Shown piece after piece: positions 1 to 6,766 of a stretch of 11,864 bases of DNA; the first letter of the stretch is position 1, and every line of letters starts with the position of its first letter. A program made the position numbers and the translations under genes. Source of the stretch: Bacteroidota bacterium (GTDB lineage: Bacteria > Bacteroidota > Bacteroidia > Bacteroidales > VadinHA17); NCBI GenBank assembly GCA_030628785.1, contig DAOVQI010000055.1, positions 1 through 11,864 on the forward strand, given 5' to 3'. The notes beneath the pieces are model-generated. The model did not search any database. It was not told where the DNA came from and saw only the letters and a list, made by a program, of their open reading frames with translations.

Positions 1-305
1 CAGGTAGGCTCTTCTAAAACCCTTCGTATGCCGTTTCTAATTCCATTTAAAGACCAGTCCACATAATCTGTGGTGTTTTTATTGGGATCACAAACAGCAA
101 TAATTTGTATTTCCGGATTAGTGATCAACCTGGTCATTTCCCTTAATCCCTGGGTGCCGCAACCGATGTAACCCAGGGTTATTTTATCGCTTGGAGCTAC
201 ATATTTAAGCCCGCCAAGCACATGTCTTGGAACAACAGTAAATGTAACCGCTGCGGCTGCAGAACCCAAGAATTTACGACGGTTCATGTTTTTTTTAAGT
301 GTCAT
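1..305 (-). CDS. Gfo/Idh/MocA family oxidoreductase, Tat signal, C-terminus beyond window (partial)
   Basis: Reading the minus strand from ATG at 305 gives about 101 residues that run off the window start. The N-terminus is a twin-arginine signal (NRRKFLG at about residues 8-14, then an Ala-rich hydrophobic stretch), so export through Tat is likely. A Rossmann nucleotide-binding start follows (GYIGCGTQG, about residues 45-53) and then the second-strand motif AVCDPN (about 70-75), both typical of NAD(P)-dependent Gfo/Idh/MocA oxidoreductases. The stretch DYVDWSLNGIRNGIRR resembles secreted members of this superfamily seen in Bacteroidota and Planctomycetes. The start at 305 is chosen over the internal ATG at 287 because a strong Shine-Dalgarno site (AAGGGAGGT, minus strand 319-311) lies 5 nt upstream. 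The substrate, probably a sugar or sugar derivative, cannot be told from this fragment. Confidence 0.88.
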   Translation of the reverse strand, partial: MTLKKNMNRRKFLGSAAAAVTFTVVPRHVLGGLKYVAPSDKITLGYIGCGTQGLREMTRLITNPEIQIIAVCDPNKNTTDYVDWSLNGIRNGIRRVLEEPT

Positions 306-310
306 TTTTT

Positions 311-319
311 ACCTCCCTT
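311..319 (-). promoter_or_regulatory. Strong ribosome binding site for the oxidoreductase
   Basis: AAGGGAGGT on the minus strand lies 5 nt before the ATG at 305. It is an unusually good Shine-Dalgarno match for this window, where most genes have none, and it decides the start codon. Confidence 0.75.
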
Positions 320-641
320 AATTAGTGTGGATTATAACATCATTTTAAATTATATATTACTATATTCTGAGTTAATTTTTTAGCTTAAATCACTATATCC
401 CTGTAAGTTGTACCATAAATGGGTTTTACCGTTTCATCGTTTGTATTGATAAGGCAAATTGTACCTCCCTGAATTGTCTTTTTACCTGAATTTCTCACTT
501 ATAAAGTTAATATAAATTACTGAAGTTTTGTATATCTCAATTACTACTATTTCATTCCTGTTCCGGATAATAAAAATCTCAATCATTTGACGGTAATAAA
601 TTTTTGATTATCAACTTTCTTCAGGTATGGCAACAAGAAAA

Positions 642-673
642 ATCCGTCGGACCGCTTCGGTGTGCGGACGGAT
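642..673. repeat. Interrupted GC-rich stem-loop
   Basis: Outer arms ATCCGTC (642-648) and GACGGAT (667-673) are perfectly complementary. Inside them sits a small hairpin, ACCG (651-654), loop CTT, CGGT (658-661), with unpaired bases between the two stems. It stands out from the AT-rich surroundings. No T-run follows on the plus strand (ATAAAC), so it does not look like a plus-strand terminator. On the minus strand it is followed by TTTTTCTTG, so weak minus-strand termination is possible. Its role is unknown and it may be a dispersed repeat. Confidence 0.45.
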
Positions 674-768
674 AAACTTTATTAACACCGCCATATAGAT
701 ATTCGTAATTTTTACTTGGTATATTTTTCTTTAAACGAACAAAGAACTTTAAACCAGGAACTAAGAAC

Positions 769-804
769 TACAAAACCCATCCGCCATGGCGGATGGGTTT
801 TGTA
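769..804. terminator. Perfect 36-nt palindrome, likely bidirectional terminator for tRNA-Met
   Basis: The sequence is an uninterrupted palindrome with 18-nt arms (one arm TACAAAACCCATCCGCCA), centred between 786 and 787. As RNA it would form a GC-rich stem (CCCATCCGCC with GGCGGATGGG) flanked by A4 and U4 tracts, so either strand could give a stem followed by UUUUGUA. It starts three bases after the tRNA discriminator base, the place expected for a tRNA terminator. The core CCATCCGCCATGGCGGATGG may also be a dispersed repeat. The palindrome is direct observation and termination is inferred. Confidence 0.6.
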
Positions 805-806
805 TG

Positions 807-880
807 TAGCGAGAGAGAGACTTGAACTCTCGACCTCATGATTATGAATCATGCGCTCTAACCTCCTGAGCTACCTCGCC
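807..880 (-). tRNA. tRNA-Met (anticodon CAT), elongator type
   Basis: The minus strand folds as a complete 74-nt cloverleaf. The acceptor stem is GGCGAGG/TCTCGCT (G-U wobbles at both ends), the D-stem GCTC/GAGC with loop AGGAGGTTA, the anticodon stem CATGA/TCATG with loop TTCATAA (anticodon CAT), the variable region AGGTC, and the T-stem GAGAG/CTCTC with loop TTCAAGT. The discriminator is A. The CCA end is not fully encoded (the genome reads ACA). The anticodon stem lacks the GGG/CCC run of initiator tRNA and the GATTCATAATC context fits elongator tRNA-Met. A CAT tRNA modified to lysidine (Ile2) cannot be excluded by eye but is less likely. A palindrome follows its 3' end and a broken copy of its 5' half lies 33 nt upstream. 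Confidence 0.93.
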
Positions 881-913
881 AAAATAATAATTGTTTGTTA
901 TTTTAAATTCTTC

Positions 914-968
914 ATGAATCATGCGCTCTAATCCCGAAAATCACAGTTCCGATTCTCGGAGCTCGCCA
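914..968 (-). pseudogene. Degraded partial copy of the tRNA-Met 5' half
   Basis: Plus-strand bases 914-931 are identical over 18 nt to 844-861 inside the tRNA gene (anticodon arm and 3' side of the D-arm). The last bases, GAGC (959-962) and TCGCCA (963-968), match the 5' end of the tRNA (868-871 and 876-881), with four bases (TACC, plus strand) missing between them. The D-stem halves GCTC/GAGC are both kept (925-928 and 959-962), but the D-loop has been replaced by a longer insert whose arms CGAAAATC (935-942) and GATTCTCG (951-958) pair with one wobble. Similarity stops just after the anticodon, so no functional tRNA can be made. Confidence 0.7.
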
Positions 969-1178
969 TGTATTATTTGATGTAAAAAATTGCGGAAACA
1001 AATATACGATTTCATTTTAAAATTTCCATGACTACTTAAAAAAGTAGGTGGACCGGTATTCTTTTTACGTCATTTCCATAAATATCGCTTGTACTTTTAC
1101 CGGTTTTATTTTTTATATTAACATTTTTCTCTATATTGCGTCAGCACCAAACTTGTTTATTATTTTATCCTCATATAA

Positions 1179-1556
1179 ATGAAACAAAAATTAGAACTGG
1201 AATATACCATCAACTCCTCTCCTAAAGTCCTCTTTAATCGATTGAGTACTGCCGGTGGTCTCTCCGAATGGTTTGCCGATAATGTTAACGTAAAAGGGGA
1301 AACTTTTACTTTCATTTGGGGCGAATCAGAACAAATAGCCGAACTGATTCTAAAAAAAAATAACAAATACGTCAGGTTCAGGTGGATTGATGATGAAGAA
1401 GAAAAATTTTATTTTGAATTCAAAGTTAATATCCATGAGCTTACAGGAGATGTTGCCTTGTTAATCACCGATTTCGCTGAAGAAGATGAACTGGAAGATA
1501 CCATTGAACTGTGGAATACACAGATAGCCAAACTAAAACATGTGTTAGGCCTTTAG
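1179..1556 (+). CDS. START-like (SRPBCC fold) domain protein
   Basis: This is a 125-residue soluble protein without signal peptide or membrane segment. The N-terminus KLELEYTINSSPKVLFNRLSTAGGLSEWFADNV has the layout of a START/AHSA1-like helix-grip domain: a first strand, the S-P-x-x-L-F helix, then the L-x-x-W-F-A segment. Later strands (FTFIWGE, VRFRWIDD, FYFEFKV, VALLITDFAEE) and the C-terminal helix (LWNTQIAKLKHVLG) complete the fold. Short START-like proteins of this type are recurrent in Bacteroidota, where I recall them beside an LptF/LptG permease gene as here. The fold suggests binding of a hydrophobic ligand, but no ligand or reaction can be named. It lies 85 nt before the permease gene on the same strand. 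I saw no clear promoter or Shine-Dalgarno site upstream. Confidence 0.85.
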   Translation: MKQKLELEYTINSSPKVLFNRLSTAGGLSEWFADNVNVKGETFTFIWGESEQIAELILKKNNKYVRFRWIDDEEEKFYFEFKVNIHELTGDVALLITDFAEEDELEDTIELWNTQIAKLKHVLGL

Positions 1557-1594
1557 AAAATTCTTGTCCTCCAAACTCTTTCCTAAAAATATCT

Positions 1595-1602
1595 TAATTT
1601 TG
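1595..1602 (+). promoter_or_regulatory. Bacteroidota-type -7 element (TAATTTTG) before the permease gene
   Basis: TAATTTTG matches the TAnnTTTG consensus of the Bacteroidota primary sigma factor and would give an RNA start near 1608-1610, about 33 nt before the GTG start at 1642. No well-spaced TTTG -33 element is visible (nearest TTG at 1564-1566, too far). It may be the main promoter of the permease-to-fmt gene run. Confidence 0.5.
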
Positions 1603-1641
1603 TATTCGTTTCTACTATGTATCCTATTATAATATTTTACC

Positions 1642-3126
1642 GTGAAACGCCTACACATTTTTATCATTAAGTCTTTCATAGGTCCCCTTATCATGACCTT
1701 TTTCATTGTTCTGTTTATACAAATCATGCAATTCCTGTGGAAATATATTGATGACCTGGTAGGGAAAGGACTTGATCTTCCAACCTTATCCGAATTGTTG
1801 TTTTATTTTTCTGTCAGTTTTATTCCCTTAGCCCTTCCGTTGGCCATCCTGTTGGCAGCATTAATGACATTTGGGAACCTGGGTGAGAATCTTGAGCTTA
1901 CTGCCCTGAAATCTTCCGGGATATCCCTGCAGAGAATCATGTCACCCCTGATTTTTCTGGTTGTTTTTCTAAGCATAGGTGCATTTTTCTTTTCCAATAA
2001 TATCCTTCCGCTAGCCAACCTGAAAGCAAGATCCTTGCTGTGGGATATTCAGCAACAAAGGCCGGAAATAAACATAAAAAAAGGAGAATTTTATAACGGC
2101 CTTGAAGGAATCAGTATAAAGATTGCCGATAAAGAACCCAGAACAAATTTGTTACACAAGATCCTGATATATGATCACCGGGAAAAAAAAGGTAATATTT
2201 CGGTTATCTATGCTGATTCGGGTTATATGAGAATGACCCTTGATACAACAAACCTGATCTTTACCCTTTACCATGGTTACTCCTATAATGAGGTAATTGA
2301 CGAGGATAAAAAAAAGAGGAGAAGGGCTATTAAGACATATCCCCACCGCCGGGATGTATTTGAAGAACAGGAGTTGATTTTTGAATTAAGAGATTTTGGA
2401 CTAAGCCGGACAGATGAAGATTTGTTTAAGAATCAATATGCCATGCTTAATATGCAGCAACTATCCCACTTCTCAGATTCTCTTAGTCACGATTTGGAAG
2501 ACAGAAAAGAACTTTTCACCAACGCTATGTTCAAATCACATTTGTTGGTTAATTATAGGTTAAGGAGAAGACAGGACACTACAAAAGTAAATGATTCACC
2601 AGAGGTAGCCATCTTTGTTCCTGAAAGGATTTTTGAGGAACTTACATTATCCGAAAAAGAAACTGCCATTGAAAGGGCTCTTGTTCAAGCCAGAAATACT
2701 AAAAATTATATATCCAGCTCAACATACAACCTGATTTACAAGGCAAAAAGAATACGCCGGTATCAAATTGAATGGCACAGGAAACTCACCTTGTCATTTG
2801 CCTGTTTCATTTTCTTTTTTATTGGTGCACCACTGGGGGCTATTATTCGTAAAGGCGGACTCGGTACACCTATGGTAATTTCGGTCATATTCTTTATTAT
2901 TTATTACATCATATCCCTGTCGGGCGAGAAATTCGTTCGTGAAGTTGTTGTCGCATCATTCGCCGGTATGTGGTTTTCGTCACTTATTCTTTTACCCATT
3001 GGAGCTTTTCTTACCTATAAAGCAACCGTCGATTCAGCTATCCTCAACGTTGAAACATACATCAACTTTTTCAAGAAACTCTTTAAAATTAGTGTAGAAG
3101 ATTATGAACAGTACGGGGGGATTTAA
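1642..3126 (+). CDS. LptF/LptG family permease (LPS export, YjgP/YjgQ family)
   Basis: This 494-residue inner-membrane protein has the LptF/LptG architecture. Three N-terminal membrane helices lie at about 12-32, 48-72 and 98-120, followed by a large periplasmic region (about 121-375) and three C-terminal helices (about 378-400, 406-426 and 432-456). The join EWHRKLTLSFACFIFFFIGAPLGAIIRKGG is a hallmark of the family. With LptB these permeases extract lipopolysaccharide from the inner membrane and pass it to the periplasmic bridge. The protein is longer than the roughly 360 residues of proteobacterial members, and the extra length, about residues 225-370, is charged and helix-rich, as I recall for other Bacteroidota. 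The start is GTG at 1642, directly before the MKRLHIFIIKSF segment that precedes helix 1, and no in-frame ATG lies nearby upstream. It is 3 nt from the next gene. I cannot separate LptF from LptG. Confidence 0.92.
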   Translation: MKRLHIFIIKSFIGPLIMTFFIVLFIQIMQFLWKYIDDLVGKGLDLPTLSELLFYFSVSFIPLALPLAILLAALMTFGNLGENLELTALKSSGISLQRIMSPLIFLVVFLSIGAFFFSNNILPLANLKARSLLWDIQQQRPEINIKKGEFYNGLEGISIKIADKEPRTNLLHKILIYDHREKKGNISVIYADSGYMRMTLDTTNLIFTLYHGYSYNEVIDEDKKKRRRAIKTYPHRRDVFEEQELIFELRDFGLSRTDEDLFKNQYAMLNMQQLSHFSDSLSHDLEDRKELFTNAMFKSHLLVNYRLRRRQDTTKVNDSPEVAIFVPERIFEELTLSEKETAIERALVQARNTKNYISSSTYNLIYKAKRIRRYQIEWHRKLTLSFACFIFFFIGAPLGAIIRKGGLGTPMVISVIFFIIYYIISLSGEKFVREVVVASFAGMWFSSLILLPIGAFLTYKATVDSAILNVETYINFFKKLFKISVEDYEQYGGI

Positions 3127-3129
3127 AAC

Positions 3130-4338
3130 ATGAGAATCCTTCAAATTGCCAATAAATTTCCTTACCCACCCAAAGACGGAGGTTCCCGGGCAACATTTAA
3201 TCTGACAAAGGGGTTTTCTGAATTAAACCAGGAAGTCACTGTTCTGGCTATGAATACGTCCAAACATTTTAACGATACCAGGAACTTGCCTGAAAATCTT
3301 AAAAAGACCGCCCGGTTTATTCCATTCAATATAAATACGAATATTTCTTACATAAAGGCTTTTATCAACTTTCTGTTCTCTAATCTCCCCTATAACCTTG
3401 TCAGGTTTAAATCAAAGAAATTCAGTGATGTCATCCGTAATATCCTTGAAAAACAGGATTTCGATATTATCCAGTTGGAAGGTTTGTCACTGGCATTTTA
3501 TGTTCCTGTAATCCGTATGTATTCCGGAGCGAAAATTGTTATGAGGGCTCATAATGTTGAATTCAAAATATGGGAAGGCATAGTCAATCAATTTAAACCT
3601 GGAGTAAAGAAGTTTTTCGCAAAAATAATCTACCGGAGATTAAGGAATTTTGAACTAAAAAGCCTGAATCAGTACGATGCAATTATACCTATTACTCCCA
3701 ATGACCTTGAAATGTTCAAAAATCTGGGTACTGAAAAGCCCATGTTTTGTGCCCCGTTTGGAATGGATCTTACAAACCTTGAAAAACCCCCGAATAATCA
3801 AACATTCCCATCACTCTTTTTCCTCGGAGCATTGGACTGGACACCCAACCAGGAAGGTCTGATATGGTTCCTGGATAAGGTTTGGATGGACTTGAAGTGT
3901 AACCATCCAAAACTTGAGTTTTATGTGGGGGGAAGAAATGCACCCTCCTGGCTGGTAAAAAAGATCAACCAGAAACAGATTGTTTTTGCAGGAGAAGTTA
4001 AGAATGCCTACCTGTTCATGAACGACAATACCATTATGGTTGTTCCATTATTTTCCGGCAGTGGTATCCGGGTAAAAATTATTGAAGGAATGGCTCTGGG
4101 AAAGGTTATCATATCAACTTCTGCAGGTATTGAGGGTATTCCGGCAACTCATGAAAAAAACATTATTTTCGCTGATAATAGCCAGGAGTTTATATCTCAA
4201 ATAAAACGATTGATCCAGGATAACAAGCTTCGCAGCCGGATAAGCACGGAAGCACAAAAGTTTATTAGAAAAAATTTTGATAATTTAGCAATCACATCAA
4301 GTCTATTAACATTTTATAAGTCTCTTCTGGATGATTAG
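3130..4338 (+). CDS. Glycosyltransferase family 4-like protein
   Basis: This 402-residue cytoplasmic GT-B-fold glycosyltransferase starts with the typical glycine-containing N-terminal loop (MRILQIANKFPYPPKDGGSR) and carries RAHNVE at 139-144. The second Rossmann domain starts at FLGALDWTPNQEG (about 231-243). The donor-binding region PLFSGSGIRVKIIEGMALGKVIISTSAGIEGI (about 306-337) includes the conserved E319 and the GIEG motif of GT4/group 1 enzymes. It would transfer a sugar from a nucleotide-sugar donor to a glycan or lipid acceptor. Neither sugar can be read from sequence. The start is 3 nt after the permease stop and the end overlaps the next glycosyltransferase by 8 nt, so it belongs to the operon. 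The position next to an LPS-export permease suggests, without proving, a role in surface polysaccharide or lipid A glycosylation. Confidence 0.9.
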   Translation: MRILQIANKFPYPPKDGGSRATFNLTKGFSELNQEVTVLAMNTSKHFNDTRNLPENLKKTARFIPFNINTNISYIKAFINFLFSNLPYNLVRFKSKKFSDVIRNILEKQDFDIIQLEGLSLAFYVPVIRMYSGAKIVMRAHNVEFKIWEGIVNQFKPGVKKFFAKIIYRRLRNFELKSLNQYDAIIPITPNDLEMFKNLGTEKPMFCAPFGMDLTNLEKPPNNQTFPSLFFLGALDWTPNQEGLIWFLDKVWMDLKCNHPKLEFYVGGRNAPSWLVKKINQKQIVFAGEVKNAYLFMNDNTIMVVPLFSGSGIRVKIIEGMALGKVIISTSAGIEGIPATHEKNIIFADNSQEFISQIKRLIQDNKLRSRISTEAQKFIRKNFDNLAITSSLLTFYKSLLDD

Positions 4339-5503
4339 TAAAACTCTATTTTGGGCGTCAATTTTCCTGCTATTTCATTCCTATATCCTCTATCCATTTT
4401 TACTGAAAATTATTTACTGGCTTAAACCAAAAAGGAAAGTTTCAGAAACCGGATATTCTTTCTATCCAACCGTTTCCATACTGATGGCCGTCTACAACGA
4501 AGAAAAAGTAATACGACAAAAAATTGAAAGTGTTTTTTCGGCCAACTATCCAAAAGGAGAATTCGGGATTTTTGTTGGATCTGATGGTTCTTCTGACCAG
4601 ACAAATAACATATTGACTGAGCTTTCAAAGAAACATAAAAACCTCTCTGTTCATATCTTTAAGGAACGAATGGGTAAAGCCAACGTAATTAACCGGCTTG
4701 CGGACCGGGCAAAAGGAGAAATATTTATTCTTACGGACGCTAACGTTTTATTTGACGAAAACACTATATCTGAGCTAGTTACAATGTTCAGGGATCAGGG
4801 AACAGGACTGGTTGACACCAATATGATAAACAGGGGTTTGAAAAAAGACGGAATATCGATACAGGAAAAGGCATATATCTCGATGGAGGTTAAAACCAAA
4901 AACCTGGAAGGAAAAATCTGGGGAACCATGATGGGACCTATGGGAGGTTGTTATGCGATCAGACGTGAATTGTACCTGCCCGTACCTGACAACTTGCTGG
5001 TTGATGATTTCTATATTAATATGAAAATTCTGCAAAAGGGAAAAAAGGCTATTAACAATTTAAACGCTAAAGTATACGAAGATGTTTCCAACGATCTTGG
5101 GGAGGAGTTCAGAAGAAAAACAAGAATTGCAACCGGTGATTTCCAGAATTTTAAACTCTTTTTTCACTTGCTCTGGCCACCGTTTAGAGGATTAGCCTTT
5201 AGCTTCCTTTCTCACAAAATACTGAGGTGGTTTGGTCCGTTATTTTTTTTCATTGTTTTCTTCTTAAATTTAGTCCTTGCTTTTAAAAATACTTTTTACT
5301 TATCCCTTTTTATTCTTCAATGTATTTTGTTCATTCTTCCGTTTATTGACTATTTTCTGAGGAAAATTGAAATACATGTTTTAATTTTGCGTTTTATTAC
5401 GCATTTTTGGGCTATGAATGTAGCCCTGCTTTTTGGTTTTGTTAAATTTATTACAGGAGTTAAAATAAATGTCTGGCAACCTACAAAGAGGCAGCAGGTA
5501 TAA
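4331..5503 (+). CDS. Membrane-bound glycosyltransferase family 2
   Basis: This 390-residue inner-membrane GT2 enzyme has one N-terminal membrane helix (about 6-29), a cytoplasmic GT-A domain (about 45-275) and three C-terminal helices (about 302-318, 322-341 and 350-374). Catalytic-type motifs in order are SILMAVYNEE (49-58), SDGSSD (84-89), TDAN (135-138, the DxD position with Ala in the middle), VDD (224-226) and RRKTRIATG (261-269), which stands at the Q/RxxRW-like position of processive GT2 enzymes. This layout resembles enzymes that add or polymerise sugars at the membrane face. Substrates cannot be assigned. Its ATG overlaps the GT4 stop by 8 nt and its last 35 nt overlap the annotated ribBA start, indicating translational coupling on both sides. 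Confidence 0.9.
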   Translation: MISKTLFWASIFLLFHSYILYPFLLKIIYWLKPKRKVSETGYSFYPTVSILMAVYNEEKVIRQKIESVFSANYPKGEFGIFVGSDGSSDQTNNILTELSKKHKNLSVHIFKERMGKANVINRLADRAKGEIFILTDANVLFDENTISELVTMFRDQGTGLVDTNMINRGLKKDGISIQEKAYISMEVKTKNLEGKIWGTMMGPMGGCYAIRRELYLPVPDNLLVDDFYINMKILQKGKKAINNLNAKVYEDVSNDLGEEFRRKTRIATGDFQNFKLFFHLLWPPFRGLAFSFLSHKILRWFGPLFFFIVFFLNLVLAFKNTFYLSLFILQCILFILPFIDYFLRKIEIHVLILRFITHFWAMNVALLFGFVKFITGVKINVWQPTKRQQV

Positions 5504-6755
5504 CGATTCTGTAAACACACAGGATAGTTACGTGCTAAATACCATAGAAGAAGCGATTGAGGATATCAGGAAAAGTAAAATCATAATCGTTGTTGATGAC
5601 GAAGACCGCGAGAACGAGGGTGATTTTATTTTTGCTGCAGAATTGATCACACCCGAGATTGTTAATTTTATGGCTACCTATGGCAGGGGTTTGATATGTG
5701 CCTCATTACCTGAAGAAAGATGTGAAGAACTGGAGCTGGATCTTATGGTAGGAAAAAATACTTCGTACCATGAAACTCAATTTACCGTGTCGGTTGATCT
5801 GATCAGTAAAAAATGTACCACGGGTATTTCTGCACATGACCGGGCTTTAACCATTAAGGCATTGGTGGATCCCTCTACTAAACCCGATGATCTTGGAAGA
5901 CCAGGACATATCTTCCCTCTGAAAGCCAAATCACGGGGTATAATCCGCAGGGCAGGACATACGGAAGCCGCTGTTGATCTCACACGGTTGGCAGGACTGA
6001 AACCCGGTGGCGCCCTGGTGGAAATAATGAATGAAGACGGTTCCATGGCAAGACTGCCCAATCTTATGAAGATTGCTAAAAAGTTTAACCTGAAAATCAT
6101 TACCATAAAAGACCTGATAGCTTACCGGCTTCAGAAAGAAAGTCTGATCGAACAGGGAGCAAAGGTAAAACTACCTACTAAATACGGAGAATTTTTCTTA
6201 ATACCTTTCCTTCAAAAATCGAATAGGCTTGAACATATAGCTTTAATAAAAGGTAAATGGCAAAAAGACGAACCTGTGCTGGTTCGGGTACATTCTTCCT
6301 GTATTACCGGAGATATTTTTGGTTCACTTCGATGTGATTGCGGACCACAGCTTCACCAGGCAATGCAATTGATAGAAAAAGAAGGAAAAGGAGTGATCGT
6401 ATACCTGAACCAGGAAGGAAGGGGGATCGGGCTTTTCAATAAAATGAAAGCGTATAAACTCCAGGAACAGGGCAGGGATACGGTACAAGCCAATATTGAA
6501 CTTGGATTTCCTCCGGATGAAAGGGATTATGGTGTGGGAGCAAATATTTTAAGAGAACTGGGATTAGGAAAGATCCGGTTAATCACCAATAATCCGGTAA
6601 AAAGAGCCGGTTTGGAAGGATATGGCCTTGAAATTGTCGGGAATGTTCCGATCGAAATAGAACCCAATAAATACAACGAGTTTTATCTTAAGACCAAAAA
6701 AGATAAGTTGGGGCATTTTCTCGAACTGTTCCGCAACGATAAGGATGAACAATAA
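5469..6755 (+). CDS. ribBA: Bifunctional 3,4-dihydroxy-2-butanone-4-phosphate synthase / GTP cyclohydrolase II
   Basis: This is a cytoplasmic two-domain enzyme feeding both branches of riboflavin synthesis. The N-terminal RibB domain (about 24-222) converts ribulose 5-phosphate to the four-carbon unit and shows DDEDRENEGD (43-52), TTGISAHDRA (117-126), GRPGHIFPL (143-151) and RRAGHTEAAVDL (160-171). The C-terminal RibA domain (about 228-420) opens GTP and shows the zinc cysteines C278, C289 and C291 (HSSCITGDIFGSLRCDC), then NQEGRGIGL (314-322) and DTVQANIELG (337-346). Both active sites look intact at a length (428) normal for RibBA. The ATG at 5469 lies inside the upstream GT2 gene and gives about 20 residues before the usual LNTIEEAI beginning, so GTG at 5532 is an alternative start. 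No riboswitch-like leader precedes the gene. It is 11 nt from fmt. Confidence 0.96.
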   Translation: MSGNLQRGSRYNDSVNTQDSYVLNTIEEAIEDIRKSKIIIVVDDEDRENEGDFIFAAELITPEIVNFMATYGRGLICASLPEERCEELELDLMVGKNTSYHETQFTVSVDLISKKCTTGISAHDRALTIKALVDPSTKPDDLGRPGHIFPLKAKSRGIIRRAGHTEAAVDLTRLAGLKPGGALVEIMNEDGSMARLPNLMKIAKKFNLKIITIKDLIAYRLQKESLIEQGAKVKLPTKYGEFFLIPFLQKSNRLEHIALIKGKWQKDEPVLVRVHSSCITGDIFGSLRCDCGPQLHQAMQLIEKEGKGVIVYLNQEGRGIGLFNKMKAYKLQEQGRDTVQANIELGFPPDERDYGVGANILRELGLGKIRLITNNPVKRAGLEGYGLEIVGNVPIEIEPNKYNEFYLKTKKDKLGHFLELFRNDKDEQ

Positions 6756-6766
6756 CAGGGAAAACC

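Larger units (their letters stand above)
306..768. other. Gene-free AT-rich intergenic region
   Basis: No credible open reading frame is present on either strand between the oxidoreductase start and the palindrome next to the tRNA gene. I see no clear TAnnTTTG promoter for the oxidoreductase here. A second Shine-Dalgarno-like AGGGAGGT (minus, 463-470) is followed only by a few codons and a stop. The one structured element is the stem-loop at 642-673, listed separately. The right end (about 737-770) is rich in GAACTTTAAA/GGAACTAAGAACTA-like wording, similar in character to the repeats near 11781-11847. Confidence 0.6.

Noticed and set aside
463..470. Second Shine-Dalgarno-like AGGGAGGT on the minus strand in the gene-free left region
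   Set aside because: The possible TTG start just downstream reaches a stop within about seven codons, and the later ATG reading ATGAAACGGTAA stops after three codons, so no peptide gene is supported.
1032..1047. Small hairpin CTACTT-AAAA-AAGTAG
   Set aside because: A 6-bp AT-rich stem with no following T-run on the plus strand. Such stems are common by chance in AT-rich DNA.
1052..1104. Inverted pair ACCGGTA / TACCGGT before the START-like gene
   Set aside because: The core ACCGGT is itself a palindrome, so pairing of two copies is expected. With about 40 nt between arms and no clean U-tract placement it is weak evidence for a terminator or operator.
5380..5470. FMN riboswitch before ribBA
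   Set aside because: This stretch is coding sequence of the upstream membrane glycosyltransferase, with no conserved FMN-aptamer wording and no room for one.
5777..6106. 109-codon open frame on the minus strand opposite ribBA
   Set aside because: It lies entirely antisense to an unmistakable RibBA coding region with intact motifs and has no recognisable domain, so it is a shadow of that gene.
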